Below are positions 45,701 through 57,569 of a stretch of DNA of 64,000 nt, piece by piece; position 1 is the first letter of the stretch; each line of letters opens with the position of its first letter. Source of the DNA: Diphasiastrum complanatum. Taxonomy: Eukaryota; Streptophyta; Lycopodiopsida; Lycopodiales; Lycopodiaceae. Where the stretch lies: the NCBI GenBank assembly GCA_029204225.1, contig CM055112.1:24306693-24370692 (forward strand), in the 5' to 3' direction. The notes under the pieces were generated by a model that was given only the letters and a program-made list of their open reading frames with translations, was not told the origin of the DNA and did not search any database. Both the position numbers and the translations under genes were made by a program.

Positions 45701-46264
45701 CTCGTTTTGATTGGCATTTAGCGCAAATGGATGTTAAAAACGCATCCTTGAATGGCGTCCTAGAAGAAGAAGTTTATATTTCTCAACCCCAAGGCTTTAT
45801 TGTCAAAGGCAAAGAACATTTTGTTTGCAAACTCAAGAAAGCGCTCTATGGATTGAAGCAATCTCCAAGAGCATGGTATTCTCGTATTGATGCTTATCTC
45901 TTGAAGTTTGGTTTCTCACGAAGTGATTGTGACACTAATCTCTATATTATGCATGAAGCTGGTGAGATCCTTCTTCTAATTGTTTACGTGGATGATCTTA
46001 TTATTACTGGTAGCAGTAGTATGTTGATGGATAAAATAAGACGCGGTCTTTCTGTTGAATTTGATATGAAAGACTTGGGTGAATATCACTATTGTCTTGG
46101 TATTGAAGTTTGGCATCATAAAGGCACTTTATTTCTTACTCAAGCAAAATATATAAAAGAACTTTTGGAAAGATTCTATATGCTTGATTGTAAAGCAGTT
46201 TCTACACCCATGGAAGCTAATTCAAAGCTTACAAGCTTTGATGATGAAGAAGCTATAGATGAAA
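42756..46264 (+). pseudogene. Gag-pol of element I, broken
   Basis: Gag starts MGDHDTLLMPENSKLSG. Breaks in order: TAA at 43245-43247 (VRD-stop-LATINEPV), TAG in the zinc knuckle (GHHQ-stop) with a frame change, a frame change near 44420, TGA at 44889-44891 (VAYL-stop-IFGC), and a shift near 45530. Readable parts are protease (WYLDSGASSHMTS), integrase zinc domain (LWHERFGHLNYNS), DDE core (LRTDGGGEFKS, NGVVERKNR) and RT (MDVKNASLNG, YGLKQSPRAW, IVYVDDLIITG). It ends at about MEANSKLTSFDDEEAID, before RNase H. Confidence 0.88.
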
Positions 46265-46439
46265 TATGTTTTTTTGCTTGAATATCTTTCATGACCTTCA
46301 TGAGTGCTTTCCAATGGATTGGCCCTGGATTCGATAGGAACTAGCTAAATGAACTGATCGAGTATGCAGGATCGGGTTTGCAAAATATGGAATGTCCAAC
46401 TGCAAATCAAGCTACTTTCCACTCAACCCCGGTCTAAAA
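46265..46439. other. Junction between elements I and J
   Basis: About 175 bp of sequence that I cannot assign to either element. Confidence 0.4.
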
Positions 46440-47690
46440 TTATCGAAGGAACAATATCCTCAAACTGAGGTCAAAAAAGAGGAAATGAAATAGTATCCAT
46501 TTCACTGCATTATTGGCTCACCGATGGTATGGAGAATAGCCAATGAAAATTGACTTTCTGCTAGTATCGTCTAGCTTCTTCCTTAAGTCAGCATGGATAT
46601 GAGAGTAAGCAATGCATCCAAAAACTCAAATGTGTTTAAGTGAGGGTTTCGATACCGTCCACACCTCATGAGGTGTTTTTCCATTTAGAGCTTTTGTAAT
46701 GGATCAATTCTGTAGATAGGCAACAATCGTGATAGCTTCTACCCAGAATTAAGGCATGGGCCAACATGCTCTTGGCACTTTCAATCAGTGTTCGATTCTT
46801 CCTTTCAGCTATACCATTGGACTGAGGTGAATAGCTAGTTGTAAATTGTTGGTGTATTCCATTTGCCTTGTAGAATTCTTTGAATTTGGAGGAGATAAAT
46901 TCTCCCCTTCCATCAGTGCGTAGAGCCTTGATTTTTCTGTGTTTGATTTTTAGCAAATGCCTTGAACCGTTTGAAGAATTTGAATGCTTTATATTTGTTT
47001 TTCATAAAATAGGTAACAGTTCTTGGAGAAAAATCATCAATGAAGGTTAGAAAGTAAATGGCTCCCCCTGTGGAAACAATCTGCATAGGGCCACAAATGT
47101 CAAATATTACTTTCACAAAGAGAAGTCGATTTGCTATTAGATGGTAGATCTTGTACTAAATTCAGATTTGACATTTGTTGAATACTTTTGAAATTCAGAT
47201 GGCCTAGTCTGAAATGCCATAGCATATTAGTTGATTCAGAAGTTGAAGTATGAAGAGCTTGACTATTTGTGAAATAACAGTGACTTAGTTTGTAAAGGTA
47301 GCCACACCTACTGAAAGCTAAAACTTTTCTAGATTTGTCAAGAATAGTGCAACCCTCTGTATTGAATTCGACCCTATAACCAGAATCAGTGATTTTCCTT
47401 ATTGAAAGCAGATTTTTGATAAAATTTGGAACATGAAGAACATTGGACAAATATTTTACATCACCTTTATGAAATTTGATCATAACTGTTCCTTCACCCT
47501 CGATAGTATGAGATGAGTTGTCTCCTAACTGTACAACTCTAGAATGGGTCTATGACTTGTAGTCTTGGAACCAGTCACGGTGGCGAGTCATGTGTTGTGT
47601 TGCTCCCGAGTCCAAATACCAGGAATCAATATCCTATAATTCTCCAACTTTGGTCATGAAGGTTGCTCCATTTTCCTCTTGTGGTTGGAT
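46440..47690 (-). pseudogene. Copia element J fragment (protease to integrase)
   Basis: Read from high to low coordinates: protease (WYLDSGATQHMTRHRDW at about 47630-47580), a linker (YLSNVLHVPNFIKNLLSI), integrase zinc domain (LWHFRLGHLNFKS), the core (YFLTFIDDFS, LRTDGRGEFISS, YSPQSNGIAERKNR), and the C-terminal block (KSIFIGYSPYHR near 46550). Several frame changes and stops are present, and neither RT nor LTRs were found. It is of a different Copia lineage from I. Confidence 0.8.
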
Positions 47691-47721
47691 CGAGTGACTG
47701 GTAGTTGCAGTTTTGCTTGTT

Positions 47722-47765
47722 GTTGTAGGGTCTTCGATCCGACGTTGTAGGGTCTTCAATCCGAC
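47722..47765 (+). repeat. 22-bp tandem duplication
   Basis: GTTGTAGGGTCTTCGATCCG and the same with one change (CAATCCG) in direct succession, period 22. Confidence 0.85.
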
Positions 47766-48171
47766 GTTGTAATAGCCCTCCCGCCTGCCAACAATGGTTA
47801 GTTCACTGGATAGGCACCTAACTATGCATAGATGCTACTTTTAGTTAGTTCCCTACTTTTTATCTAACCTTACCTCCACTAACACTACTCACACTAACTC
47901 TACTCTCCCTAAACTAACTTCATCATGATTGTTGGTGAAAGGGAAGGGTAGAATAGAAGAGAAAGAAGGAAAAGAGTGAAAGAGAGAGATAGAGTTGAGG
48001 GGGAGGTTAGCTCAAAAGCTCAAGATGCGTGCTAATGGAGAAACCATAACTATTAAAAACAAGAACATAGAAATGGAAACAATTAGAAACACACAACAAA
48101 AAGCATTAGCATGAGTGCTTAGCAAATGAGGATGCTTGGCTCTCCAAATTGGTAGAGTTTCCTCCTTCTCA
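47766..48171. other. No gene recognised
   Basis: Stretch of simple AC- and GA-biased sequence; the 60-residue minus frame in it has no family resemblance. Confidence 0.4.
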
Positions 48172-48895
48172 TTAAGCATGGAAATAGAGTACAAATGGTG
48201 CCTTTTGATAAAATGGGAAAGGCTCCATCTGTTGTTTGTGTAATTTTGTCATTTGATCCAACAGCAATTCTGTAGATAGAGCGGATGTGTTTGATGATGA
48301 CGATGCTATTGAGGGAGTAGGAGTGTGGGTGGATGGATATTCGTTGTCAGATCCCTCGCCCTCTTCCCTGATGGCATCTTTCATAGCTCCTTGCAGAGTA
48401 GCGTACTGCTCCCGTCGTTTCCGTTCTCTTCTGATGCTTCGTGGTAGGCCGACTAGGAACCACATGATCACTGCATGATCGGGAGTTAGAGCTACACTGC
48501 ACTCGGATCATAGATGTTTGATGGCGTTCAATATAGTCTCTGACCCTTTCTCATTTTCCCATCTTGAATTTACTCAGCAGGAGTAATGGGTCTTCCTGAA
48601 ACTTCCTTGGTTTAAAGCGCGTAATGAGAGCCGCTTTCACCGCTTCCCAGGTAGATTTCTCTTCCTCTAACAGGTTGAAAAACCAATCCTGCGCCACTAC
48701 CAATAGGGACATGGGAAACATCATCAACTTTTTCGTAGGTGTCTGTTTGTCGTAGATTTCACAAGCTTGCTCGTAGATCTGGAGGAATCTGATGGGATCT
48801 GATAATCCATCATATTTTGGTATTTCCATCCGTGGTGCCCTCCGGACTACTTGCAAGGGAGCGATAGGTACGGGTTGGGGTTGGCTTCCAGCGCT
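48172..48895 (-). pseudogene. Ty3/Gypsy gag fragment
   Basis: Minus strand. The first part reads APRMEIPKYDGLSDPIRFLQ, MMFPMSLLVVAQDWFFNLL and AVKAALITRFKPRKF, the Gypsy retrotransposon gag domain. After a frame break it continues MWFLVGLPRSIRRERKRRE, LQGAMKDAIREEGEGSDNEY and a serine-rich linker. It is a different Gypsy family from the fragment at 32987. No pol follows at lower coordinates. Confidence 0.78.
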
Positions 48896-48903
48896 CGTGA
48901 CGA

Positions 48904-49110
48904 AGCTTTCAGTTGGTTAAGTCTGATGTAAGTCAGACCCCTTGCTTGGAATGGATGTTACTTGTTTGTAACAAAGCTTCGAGTTGGTTAAGTTTGATGT
49001 ATGTCAGGCGGCTTGCTTGCAGAGAAGTCACCCACATCGGGACCCTCGATCTGGCATGGCGCCAGGTTGGATCTCAATGTTGGTTTTCGAGCTTCCAGTT
49101 GGTTAAGTCA
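48904..49110 (+). repeat. Three copies of GCTTnnAGTTGGTTAAGT
   Basis: At 48904, 48976 and 49091, with GATGTAxGTCAG following the first two. They may be internal repeats of an LTR that ends near 49223, where a primer-like site follows. Confidence 0.6.
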
Positions 49111-49223
49111 TCGTTGTTGGCGAGTTGGCTGCTTGTATGTCAAGTAGGTTTGGATGGCAAGAGTTGAAGGTTGGGAAACTAAGTCGTGGCTCCCGGCTCC
49201 CTTTGGGATGCCTGCGCTACATG

Positions 49224-49236
49224 TGATATCAGAGCC
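49224..49236 (+). other. Possible primer binding site (TGATATCAGAGCC)
   Basis: One base different from the tRNA-Met site TGGTATCAGAGCC. If real, it marks the 3' end of a plus-strand LTR just before it; no matching second LTR was found. Confidence 0.45.
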
Positions 49237-49311
49237 GACTAGCCAGTCAGCTATACAGATCTCACGGAAATGGCCATTGTTTGGGATTCATCAGGACAAT
49301 TGTTGTGCAAG

Positions 49312-49691
49312 GTGCTGCCCACAGTGTAAGCACGGGTGCGTCCACGGTCGGGGTGGTCGACAGAACGGGGGACTTGATGAGTCAAGGTGCTGCCCTTGAG
49401 GTGTAAGCACGGTCAGTTCTCGCGGTTCGGGCCTGGCGTTGTCTGCACGTAGGACAGATGAGGTAGTGTGCTGCCATTAGGTTGGTGTAAGCATGATCTG
49501 TGCCTTGTGGGGTGCGGGGTGACATATTTGAACTGTACGGGTTACTCATTAATACAGAGATGCTGCTCAAATTCGGGTGTAAAGCACAGGTGGTTAGTTG
49601 CCGGTGGCTGCCGATCGTTTAGCTATAAGGGCTATCGACCAGAGTTAGTGGGGCGTGACTGAGGCAATGTGCTGCTTAATGGTGAAAGCAC
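49312..49691 (+). repeat. Five iterated hairpins GTGCTGCC...GTGTAAGCAC
   Basis: Units at 49312-49333, 49387-49410, 49468-49494, 49560-49587 and 49669-49691, spaced 75, 81, 92 and 109 bases. Each has a GTGCT/AGCAC stem (one copy ends AGCAT, one begins ATGCT) around a 10-18 base middle. The intervening sequence is less conserved. Confidence 0.7.
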
Positions 49692-50610
49692 GGATAGTTG
49701 AATGGGTGTTTTCTGTGGGCTGATTCTGTGATCGATCTGTATGGGCGCGGCCAGGCAAAGGTCCTTTGGCAGGACTCTCTTAAAGAGGGACCTTGTCTTT
49801 GTTACCTGTTAGTAAACTTGCCTGAGTGTCTTGCTTGCATGTATTCGTGGTGAGTCTTAGTACTCGTGCTTTGTCTTGTTTGCATGATTGCTTGTGATAC
49901 AAGGAGCTGATGGCTCGAGAAGGAACCTTTTTTTTTTAAGGTTGACACCATCAAACAAAGAGGACTACAGAATCTGTGGGGCGGATTTGCAGTTCAAGTA
50001 CTTGCACGTGAACGGCAACGAAATGATTGGATGCTTGCAAAGGATGGATGGCTAGCATGTTTCTTGGGTTAGTTTCATTTGCGACGACGCCCACCAGACG
50101 CAAGCAGGAAGTCAAAGAAAGAGCAATTTCAAGGGAGATCTTCTATGGAGCAGTTGGTCTTCATTTTGGATGGCTACCTTCGGAACTGAAACTCACTGAG
50201 CATGTGTGATATCCAGTATCAGTTCGGTTTTTCCTCAAAAGGGAAAAATACTAGGATACTCTTCAAAGATTGGCAACAAGTTGGATCAAGCCATAATCCT
50301 AGCAGATAGGAAGCAAAGTGTTGCAAAGGCTTTTTGTCTGAGAACTCTACTCTAAGTCCGATCAACTGTTTTTACAAGTAAAGGGGAACTATCACACACA
50401 CCTCTCTCTTCGGACAAATTTTGAATGAAAGTTGATCAAAACGGAGGCAAATTCAAGGTGACCTAGCCATACTCACACGAGGTGACTGGCGAACTTTGGA
50501 CCTAATAAGTTGACAAGTTTTTGTTGTGGAAAGGAAAGCTTGTTATAGGCTTTCTCTGAACCAGCAATGATGAGGAGACATAATGAGTAAGCTAACTTGT
50601 GTTACGTGTA
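49692..50610. other. No gene recognised
   Basis: Moderate-GC sequence with short open frames only; likely the interior of the same repeat family that contains the iterated hairpins. Confidence 0.35.
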
Positions 50611-50905
50611 AGGCAGCTGATCAATGAAAGAACTATGAAAGTTGAGTCTTGCACGAGAGACTTGGTACTTCGAACGGACACTAAGGGACTGTTCGAGTTG
50701 AGATCGGACTAGTGCAAACTCTGGGTGCATGTGTCTGATTCAAAGAGAGCTACTTGAAGCCAAGCTAAATGTACACTTCTTGTTTTGACTGTGAGGCAAC
50801 TGACCAGTGATGGAATTGTGAAAGTCAAATTTTGCGCAACGGACATGGCGCTTCAAACGAACGCGAAGAGATAGTTCGTATGCGAATCAAACTAGTGCGA
50901 CCCCT
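50611..50905 (+). repeat. Degenerate tandem repeat, period about 182
   Basis: 50611-50720 and 50793-50905 share AGGCAxCTGAxCA, a run of GAAAGTxxAxTTTGC, CTTCxAACGxAC and ACTAGTGC. Substitutions are many, so the duplication is old. Confidence 0.6.
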
Positions 50906-51153
50906 TGGCTCTCCACGAGGTCAATGGTTACATTTGGATTGAATTCAAAGGCAAATCTAACCAAAATGGATGAGCTCTCCCTGAAACCCAAGCAACGCGA
51001 AGGAATAACAAGAGTGCCGACTCAGCCTTCAGAATTTGTCCAAGATCCACAAAGAGAAAATCGGAGTTACCCCCTCCTTCAGAAGTGCGAAAAAAAATTA
51101 CAAAGAAAACCTGAAAATAAAAAATAAAAAACGTTCCAAAACGGAACATCACA

Positions 51154-51207
51154 AAATTTCGGAACTCTGTTCTGGAATGCAATTTCGGAACTCTGTTCTG
51201 GAATGCA
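51154..51207 (+). repeat. 26-bp tandem duplication
   Basis: ATTTCGGAACTCTGTTCTGG plus six bases occurs twice in succession. A GTTCC...GGAAC inverted pair lies just upstream at about 51134-51148. Confidence 0.85.
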
Positions 51208-53285
51208 ATGCATCTATGATTACATAGTAAGCAAAATTGAACTAGTTGATACCATAAAACTACCCTAAGGGTTCATGGACTGAATTTGAGAGGCCTCAAG
51301 GGCCAACTCTTCAATATATACAGGACATTATGAAAAGGTTCTTGTTCTTTTTTTATTTACATGCATTAAGATTTGATATAGACGTTGAACTTCCTTCAAA
51401 ACATTTAAAGCTCAAAGCTTCTTGATAACAAGCGCAATTAACCAAATAAATTGCAAAAGAAAATACTAGATGAATCAGAGAAAGAAGTTTGTAGATATAT
51501 GAAACTCATAAGCTCAGAGGGACCCCTACCTTCAAATCTGACCAATAAACCAGACCTCTATTCAACACGTCGTACTAGAGATGTCCCAACAACTCACAAC
51601 TATTGCACGAGTATACATGAACAGAGAAGACAGTTATTGTTCTATTCACCAAACGATGCAAGCATCATACATCAGTAATGTCCAATAGGCTCGCACAAAA
51701 GCATAGCCAACATACAGGTCCTTAACATTTTGTAGTTATTGATGGCCTTTGTGCTCTCTAAGAGGTATGCGGTTTGATTTCTCATGTACACGTGTATGTG
51801 CATACAGTGATTATAATTGAGTTTCCTCAAGAAACAGTTTTAAGAAAACCTATTTTTTTCTTGTATGTCCTAATTATGCTGCTGAATGGAGTCAAACTTC
51901 AGAGTTCAAGGAGAGAAAAAGATGCCTTTACCAATACACCACCTGTTGGAGGACCAAAAGGATTATATTTATGAGATAGAGCCTAATTTAGATGTGGTAA
52001 CGATTTGTGGTAATGATGCTACCTACCATGTCAAGTTTGTTTCAAAACTATAGTGCATTCCTTTCATACTTGAAATTGAAATCGTAAAAAGTAGTGAAGG
52101 TTCCAATTGGAGCAAGGGTCATGAATAGCTTATTAGTACCAAAAGTGTTGACACTTAGCAAAAATACAAATAGTTAAAATCTGCATATCTAAAGTGTTCC
52201 ACAAGCAGTATTAGTCTATAAATATAAGAGATCTTTTTGATTGGATAACATGTCCTCGGATATTATGTCTCTCGAGATCAGAAAAAGTGCATTGATATTC
52301 CAGAATTTGCATCCAGCACTCAAGAAACACCATATAGCCCTCTAAGAATATATCTAGTGGATAAAAAGCAATTTGATTATGATGGTAAAAGTATTTCCAA
52401 TGCATTCAATGTCATTATTGCAGTCACAATGTTTCCAATGGATAAAATCTGGATGCTGAGTTGATATTTGAAAGTCAAAGTTTGACAGAAGGGTTCAGTA
52501 ATTCTCTAATAGGTACAGCATAAAAGACATGCATTCACATGTAGACAATAAGCAGCAGTTGAACCAAATCTCTTTATGACAGGAATTATAAATTGCATGC
52601 TGGTTCCACATCGACTACAATCCAGCTACAAACAATATTAAGCAAGCGTTGATATTTTATGCTCAAGTTTGTTTGCTTATTACCTATCAAATAACATATA
52701 ACATATGTAACTTGGAAGTACAAGCAATACGTTATTTGATATCACAAAGAGCATAAAAAGCCACTGGATTCCAGCAATACATGCCTAACTGATTGCAGCA
52801 TGTGAAAAGAATTTTCATTAAAAGCATTGAATCTTGCATCACTTGGTGCAACGCAAGTGAGAATATATTGAATGTTGCATCCTTGGAAAAATTCACCGTA
52901 AATGCCAAACTTCAATAGAAGCTTGATTTCCAGAATGACGTTGAAAAATGCTTACTTTTGAATGTGTTCGTTCCAAACGGAACAGAGAGAATTTCTACAT
53001 CGGTGACTATGATATTGTACAGACCACCATCTATGATTTGGGTGGAATTGTTTGACCACTCAAAATTGTGTTGGAGTGAGATCTGACTCCCTCACATTTT
53101 TTATATAGGTGAGCCTGCTATCTAGCTCCAACCTGGACAGCAAATAAGACATGTCATATTAGAGCCTGGAACATTGGTATTGTCTATATTGCACGTTGAA
53201 GCTGTCGAGTAGATTTCTTGAAGCAAAATCAAAAGTTTATCAAGGTATTACAATAAAGTGCAAAAGCAACCTCGATTATACATAC
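51208..53285. other. Likely 3' intron or flank of the topoisomerase gene
   Basis: I find no exon I can defend. A minus-strand stretch near 53036-52960 reads plausibly (IIDGGLYNIIVTDVEIL, then SVPFGTNTF) and ends at a TAAGC-like donor, but lacks family support. The terminal exon of the gene, if separate, must lie here or beyond. Confidence 0.4.
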
Positions 53286-53861
53286 CTGAGCAAGTGGCTC
53301 AAAATGCCTATCTTCAGAATCCTCCCTGGATAGATTTTGGGTCACTACGCAGATTTTGCTTCCTGCTGTCTCTTTCAGAACAAATTCTGCTTGCTCTTCG
53401 GTTTTGATTTTAGGATTTTTATTGTTGTGTGCAGTATTGGCTGCCTTAGTTGGCTTTCTGACAACTGCATCCTTTATTCTTGAGCTTTCGGCCCGCTTTT
53501 TATCCTTTTTTGCTGTTTTCTTGGCTGTTTCATCAACAGATGCTTGATTGACATCAGTTTTACTCCTGGTTTTGATAGCAGTATTGGAACTTTTGTCCTT
53601 GGCAGACCTGCCAGATTTTTTCTTTGATCCTGATTCTGCTGCCTCAGTATGCTTGCTCTCCACTTTCCTTGTCAATCCCAGTCCAGATTTGCTAGATTTT
53701 CGTTCATTCTTGCTCAACTCCAAAAGAGGTTCTTCAGCAAGAGGTTCCTGAGTGGCACTTTTCTGAACTTGAACCCTGGGTTTTCTTCCACGCCTAGAGG
53801 TATTTCTACCATCCAACAATTGAACTGCCTTTTCCAAAGTTATGTCTTTGGGAGACACTCC
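53286..53861 (-). CDS. Bacterial-type DNA topoisomerase I (type IA), late exon: last repeat and Lys-rich tail
   Basis: Type IA topoisomerases relax negative supercoils by cutting one strand; plants carry TopA-like copies, often organelle-targeted. This exon starts after TGTCCTCAG and begins GVSPKDITLEKAVQLL, the hallmark of TopA C-terminal repeats, in phase with PLAK of the previous exon. It then gives GRNTSRRGRKPR, an AT-hook-like basic patch, and a tail of about 150 residues rich in lysine and serine (KKKSGRSAKDKSSN, KKTAKKDKKRAESSR). The donor GTATGT follows HFEPLAQ at 53286; 576 bases, exactly 192 codons. The catalytic tyrosine lies in exons outside the window. If not spliced there, the frame would add VCIIEVAFALYC and stop at 53229. 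No stop or shift is present, so I take it as functional. Confidence 0.82.
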
Positions 53862-55870
53862 CTGAGGACATTCATTCAATAATTAACTATCCAGAATCGC
53901 TCACAATCACAAAAGTAAGTTTCATTTCTGAATTACCAGGGCATGTATGCACAGCTAGCATACTATACCTACAACTACATTATCATTTCTAAATTGGTGC
54001 AAAAGCTGAAAATTGAAAAAACTTGCAAGAAACATGCCCCCTTGGTCAGTTGCTGAGTGAGATAGCACTCAATACTCTGATGATGTGCCTTTAGTCAAAA
54101 GTCATTGCCTATAACGTCATGCTTCCAGATCTTTAATGCATGAACAGAGGTTGCTAAGTCTTCGTTCATTTTTTTATTAGGAATTGTTGCACCTATACAT
54201 CTTTTGCCTGTATGTACATGAACAAAATAATACATATTTCTTTTGTAGAAAGGGCGTAGACCTGGAAATGATCGTACCTTGTGAACACTAATGAGGTAAG
54301 AGATCATTCCTCTCTAACCTTGACCTTGATCCATCTTCATCCCTTCCTAAATGAATAAATACCCTCAAAAGTTTATCTTTTACCAGCAAACTTAATTTTT
54401 TCCTTCCCCTTGATAAATAAAGGGTTATGCGGTTATGCTTGAGCACCTTAAATATGGTACTCAGTCATTTCGTGTGATGAAACAAGAATATTATCAAAGA
54501 AATTGTAAGTCAAATACATGTAGTCTCTAAAGTTTCATTCCATGAGGCAGTGTTACAAATAGCTATTATATATATTGATGATAACCCCTAATTGCTGATA
54601 GTCACTAGCTAGATCTATCCTACTAGAGACAGTGGGCTCCTTTTAACCTATCCAAAATGTCATTGTTTCTGGAGATTAGATACCTATTTGTAATCATAAT
54701 ATTGTATAGAGCTGTGTTATGTACACACATTCTGGATGCTCAATACATTTTCTGAAACAAGGAGACCTGCTGGGTCTTTTAAGTTCTTCATTAAGTAACT
54801 CTTGGACATACCTAGATATTTGTGTTTGCTGGGCATGACTAGCTTGATAAGCAGGCTGATATGGGGCTAAGCTTCATGTCCTATTGCAGGCAAGTCATTT
54901 GGAGGTTCACCAGGAAAATTACAATACACGAAAGGATTATTTTTTCATTTCATTATCAAGAACATGACTTGCATCACGTTTAAATATTACTCTTCTAAGC
55001 AACCAATATGTTAGAACTTAATCCTTTCTTGATTGTTATGGAAACTTGACTATGGTTAACAAAGAGAATAGTATTCGACATGCCCATGCCTTCATCAGCG
55101 ACATAAGGCAAGCTACAAATGCATGCCAAGCTCAGAATGACCTCAACCTCTTAAAAAGGTGCTACCCTCGATGTGTCCCAGATACTCCTCTAAGTGTAAC
55201 CCCTATGTGAGAGAATGATCACTGATATCCACACAAGGGTTAACTTGCCAATGTCCTGACAGGTTGAAAATGACATCAACCTCCTGAATAGGTGCTACCA
55301 TGAACTCAAAGCGTGGCCAATTGGTGGATTAAATTGAGAGGCTTATTTAGCTGCATAAACGGCTAGAAAGATGTAGCCACAACTCCTACTCTTGTGCAAG
55401 GTTATGAGAAGTCTAATTATGAGATATGCTGCATCAGAAAAATAAAGCTTGCTTATTTTTTATCCAACCCCAAATCTTTAACAATTCATGGGTTGCAGAG
55501 TCCTGAAAAGTATGAACCACTACCATTTTTCCTCTTTCCTCCTTTTGCGCCTCAGAAGTACTTGAAGGCCCACTTCCACCATTGCCATGAGGGAATGTTG
55601 ATAGAAGGGATGCCCTTCTTCCCAAAATTGTAACATTTGTCGCTTTGGTGTGCACAAGCTAGTATAGCTGGCTACAAATAGGCTAGGGTGCTTGTATCCA
55701 ATATCACAAAAACCCAAAAAATATGAATCTGAAGAAGCTGCCAAAGAAAGAAACGCCCACCAAATAGGGCATCAGCCAAGAAAAGATTGGCAATGCTGCC
55801 AAAAAGATCGTGAAGTAAGGTGCCACCCTCCAAGAAGGTCAAATCTGCCCAAGAAAGTGCTCTAATACCA

Positions 55871-56390
55871 AGCTATGATCAAAATCACAAATTTTAGCAT
55901 CAATGAAGCAAAGAATGACAATAAGCGAATCTAGCAATCTCCCACGAAGAATTTAGCAACACAAAGCATCTCTAACTAGAGCCCTACAAGTAATAGCGAA
56001 GACAAAAGGTCTCTCACAAAGAGCCCAAGCAATACCAAATCAATAAGCTAAATAATGAATGTACATAGGGTATATTTATACCCATCTGAAACCCTACATT
56101 AAACCTTCTAAAATAGTAACTCTAAAGGGAAAATAGTGAGCCCTCCAAGTGGGTATGCACCCAACCTGAAGGACCAACATTCGAACACCGTATGTCAGTA
56201 ATAGGGCATTTAGCCCAGCCCAAGTAAAATAAACAACTTACGCCTTTCAGACCTGCACACAAATAAAATAACTACGTGGCTAATAACATGAATATAAATC
56301 ATCAGTAAGTAACTATAGATGAATGCAAGGCCCGCAGTCCATGTCGGAAATGTGCCAGGTATAGGCCCAATAGGCCAATAGTCCATAACT
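55871..56390 (-). mobile_element. Gypsy-type 5' LTR with primer site, in intron
   Basis: Minus strand: an LTR of about 520 bp from AGTTATGGACTATTGG to TGATCATAGCT is followed by TGGTATTAGAGC at 55870-55859, a primer-site variant. About 360 bp of leader (to about 55500) continue, then the element is lost. Its start, end and an internal CACTATTTTCCCT block resemble the LTR at 63000-63372, so they are relatives. Confidence 0.65.
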
Positions 56391-56512
56391 TACCCCTTCA
56401 TGATCATTTCCATCCTCTTCACTTGCTTTCACGATGATATACATGTAAATTTCCTTTCTCTATCTCCAGAATAGCCTCCTCTCTCTCTCATTGTGTCTCT
56501 ACTATCACTTGT

Positions 56513-57012
56513 TATACTCTAGCTTCCTTGAGATGCTCTACACAATATAACCGGTGATGGAAATAAAGCTCCTAAGTGATCCCCTCAATGGATGGCTATT
56601 TATATTCATTATCTACCAATATTTGGTGACATGGCAACTCAAGGCTGATCAAGCATTGACCAGTGTGTGACTCATCGTGAATGGTATAAAAAAATAATGA
56701 TCAACATCTAGCTTGATATGGCACAATATGGCACAGTGATCAACTGGACCACCATGGCAGCCTGTTATACTCTACTTTCCCTTAAGATGCTCTATAAGGT
56801 TGGTGACAAGAATGAAGCTCCTGAGTTCTCCCCTCCATAGACTGCTATTTAAGTTCATTATCTCTCATTCCAATATCTATTCACAACCAACTAAAGGATG
56901 ATCATGTATTAATCAGTTCTTCAGGTGTGTGACTCATCATGAATGGTATAAAATAATAATATCTTGCCTCCACGTGGCATGATGATCAACTTGACCACCA
57001 TCGCAGCTTGTC
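56513..57012 (+). repeat. Degenerate tandem duplication, period about 250
   Basis: Both halves read TTATACTCTA, AAGATGCTCTA, GAAGCTCCTxAGT, GGCTATTTxxxTTCATTATC, GTGTGACTCATC, TGGTATAAAA and GACCACCATxGCAGC in the same order. Confidence 0.75.
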
Positions 57013-57569
57013 AACTAGCTTCTGATCATGTCCCAACAACTCCTACAATGAAGACCACATCCGTGAGAGTCATCCTCAATCCAAATTTCTGATCTCTTGT
57101 TAGACAAAATCATTAAGTTGCAGCTTGTCACATACCTGCTGACTTATGCCTTGCCATGCTTATCGACCATTACTTACACTTGACTAGCCTTCTTCTAATT
57201 GATCTGTCCATGCCGTAGGTCTAAGACAAGGATCTAACACTTACCCTGCATTCAAGAGTCAATACCCTATCAAGAATTATACGCATAGCAAAAATCGATA
57301 AACAATAAACCATAAATTGACATCACTTGTTTATGTCAAAAAATCTGTTCATAATCCACATTGGACTAGATTCTTTCAGACTGTCCACCTGGGACATATT
57401 CTCAGAGTGTCCACTAGGAACATTTCTTTCAAAGTGTCCTCTTGAGACACAGTTCTTGAATTATTTCTCACAACATTTTTCCATCCGTGTCATAACTTAA
57501 ACAAAAGTTAGAAGAGTTTTGAGTATCTTGTGGCTATTTCTTATGTTGGATTGTAATACTTGAGCAACC

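Larger units (their letters stand above)
40702..46264 (+). mobile_element. Copia element I with TA...TA LTR ends, 3' truncated
   Basis: A 251-bp 5' LTR, primer site TGGTATCAGAGCC at 40953-40965, a long (1.8 kb) leader, then gag-pol to the end of RT. RNase H and the 3' LTR are absent, cut off at about 46264 where unrelated and then minus-strand Copia J sequence begins. Confidence 0.85.

Noticed and set aside
46265-46440. Element J inserted into element I
   Set aside because: J has no LTR or target duplication at the junction, so the order of events cannot be told.
49312-49691. CRISPR-like array
   Set aside because: Units are imperfect, spacing grows, spacers are related and no cas genes occur; this is eukaryotic DNA.
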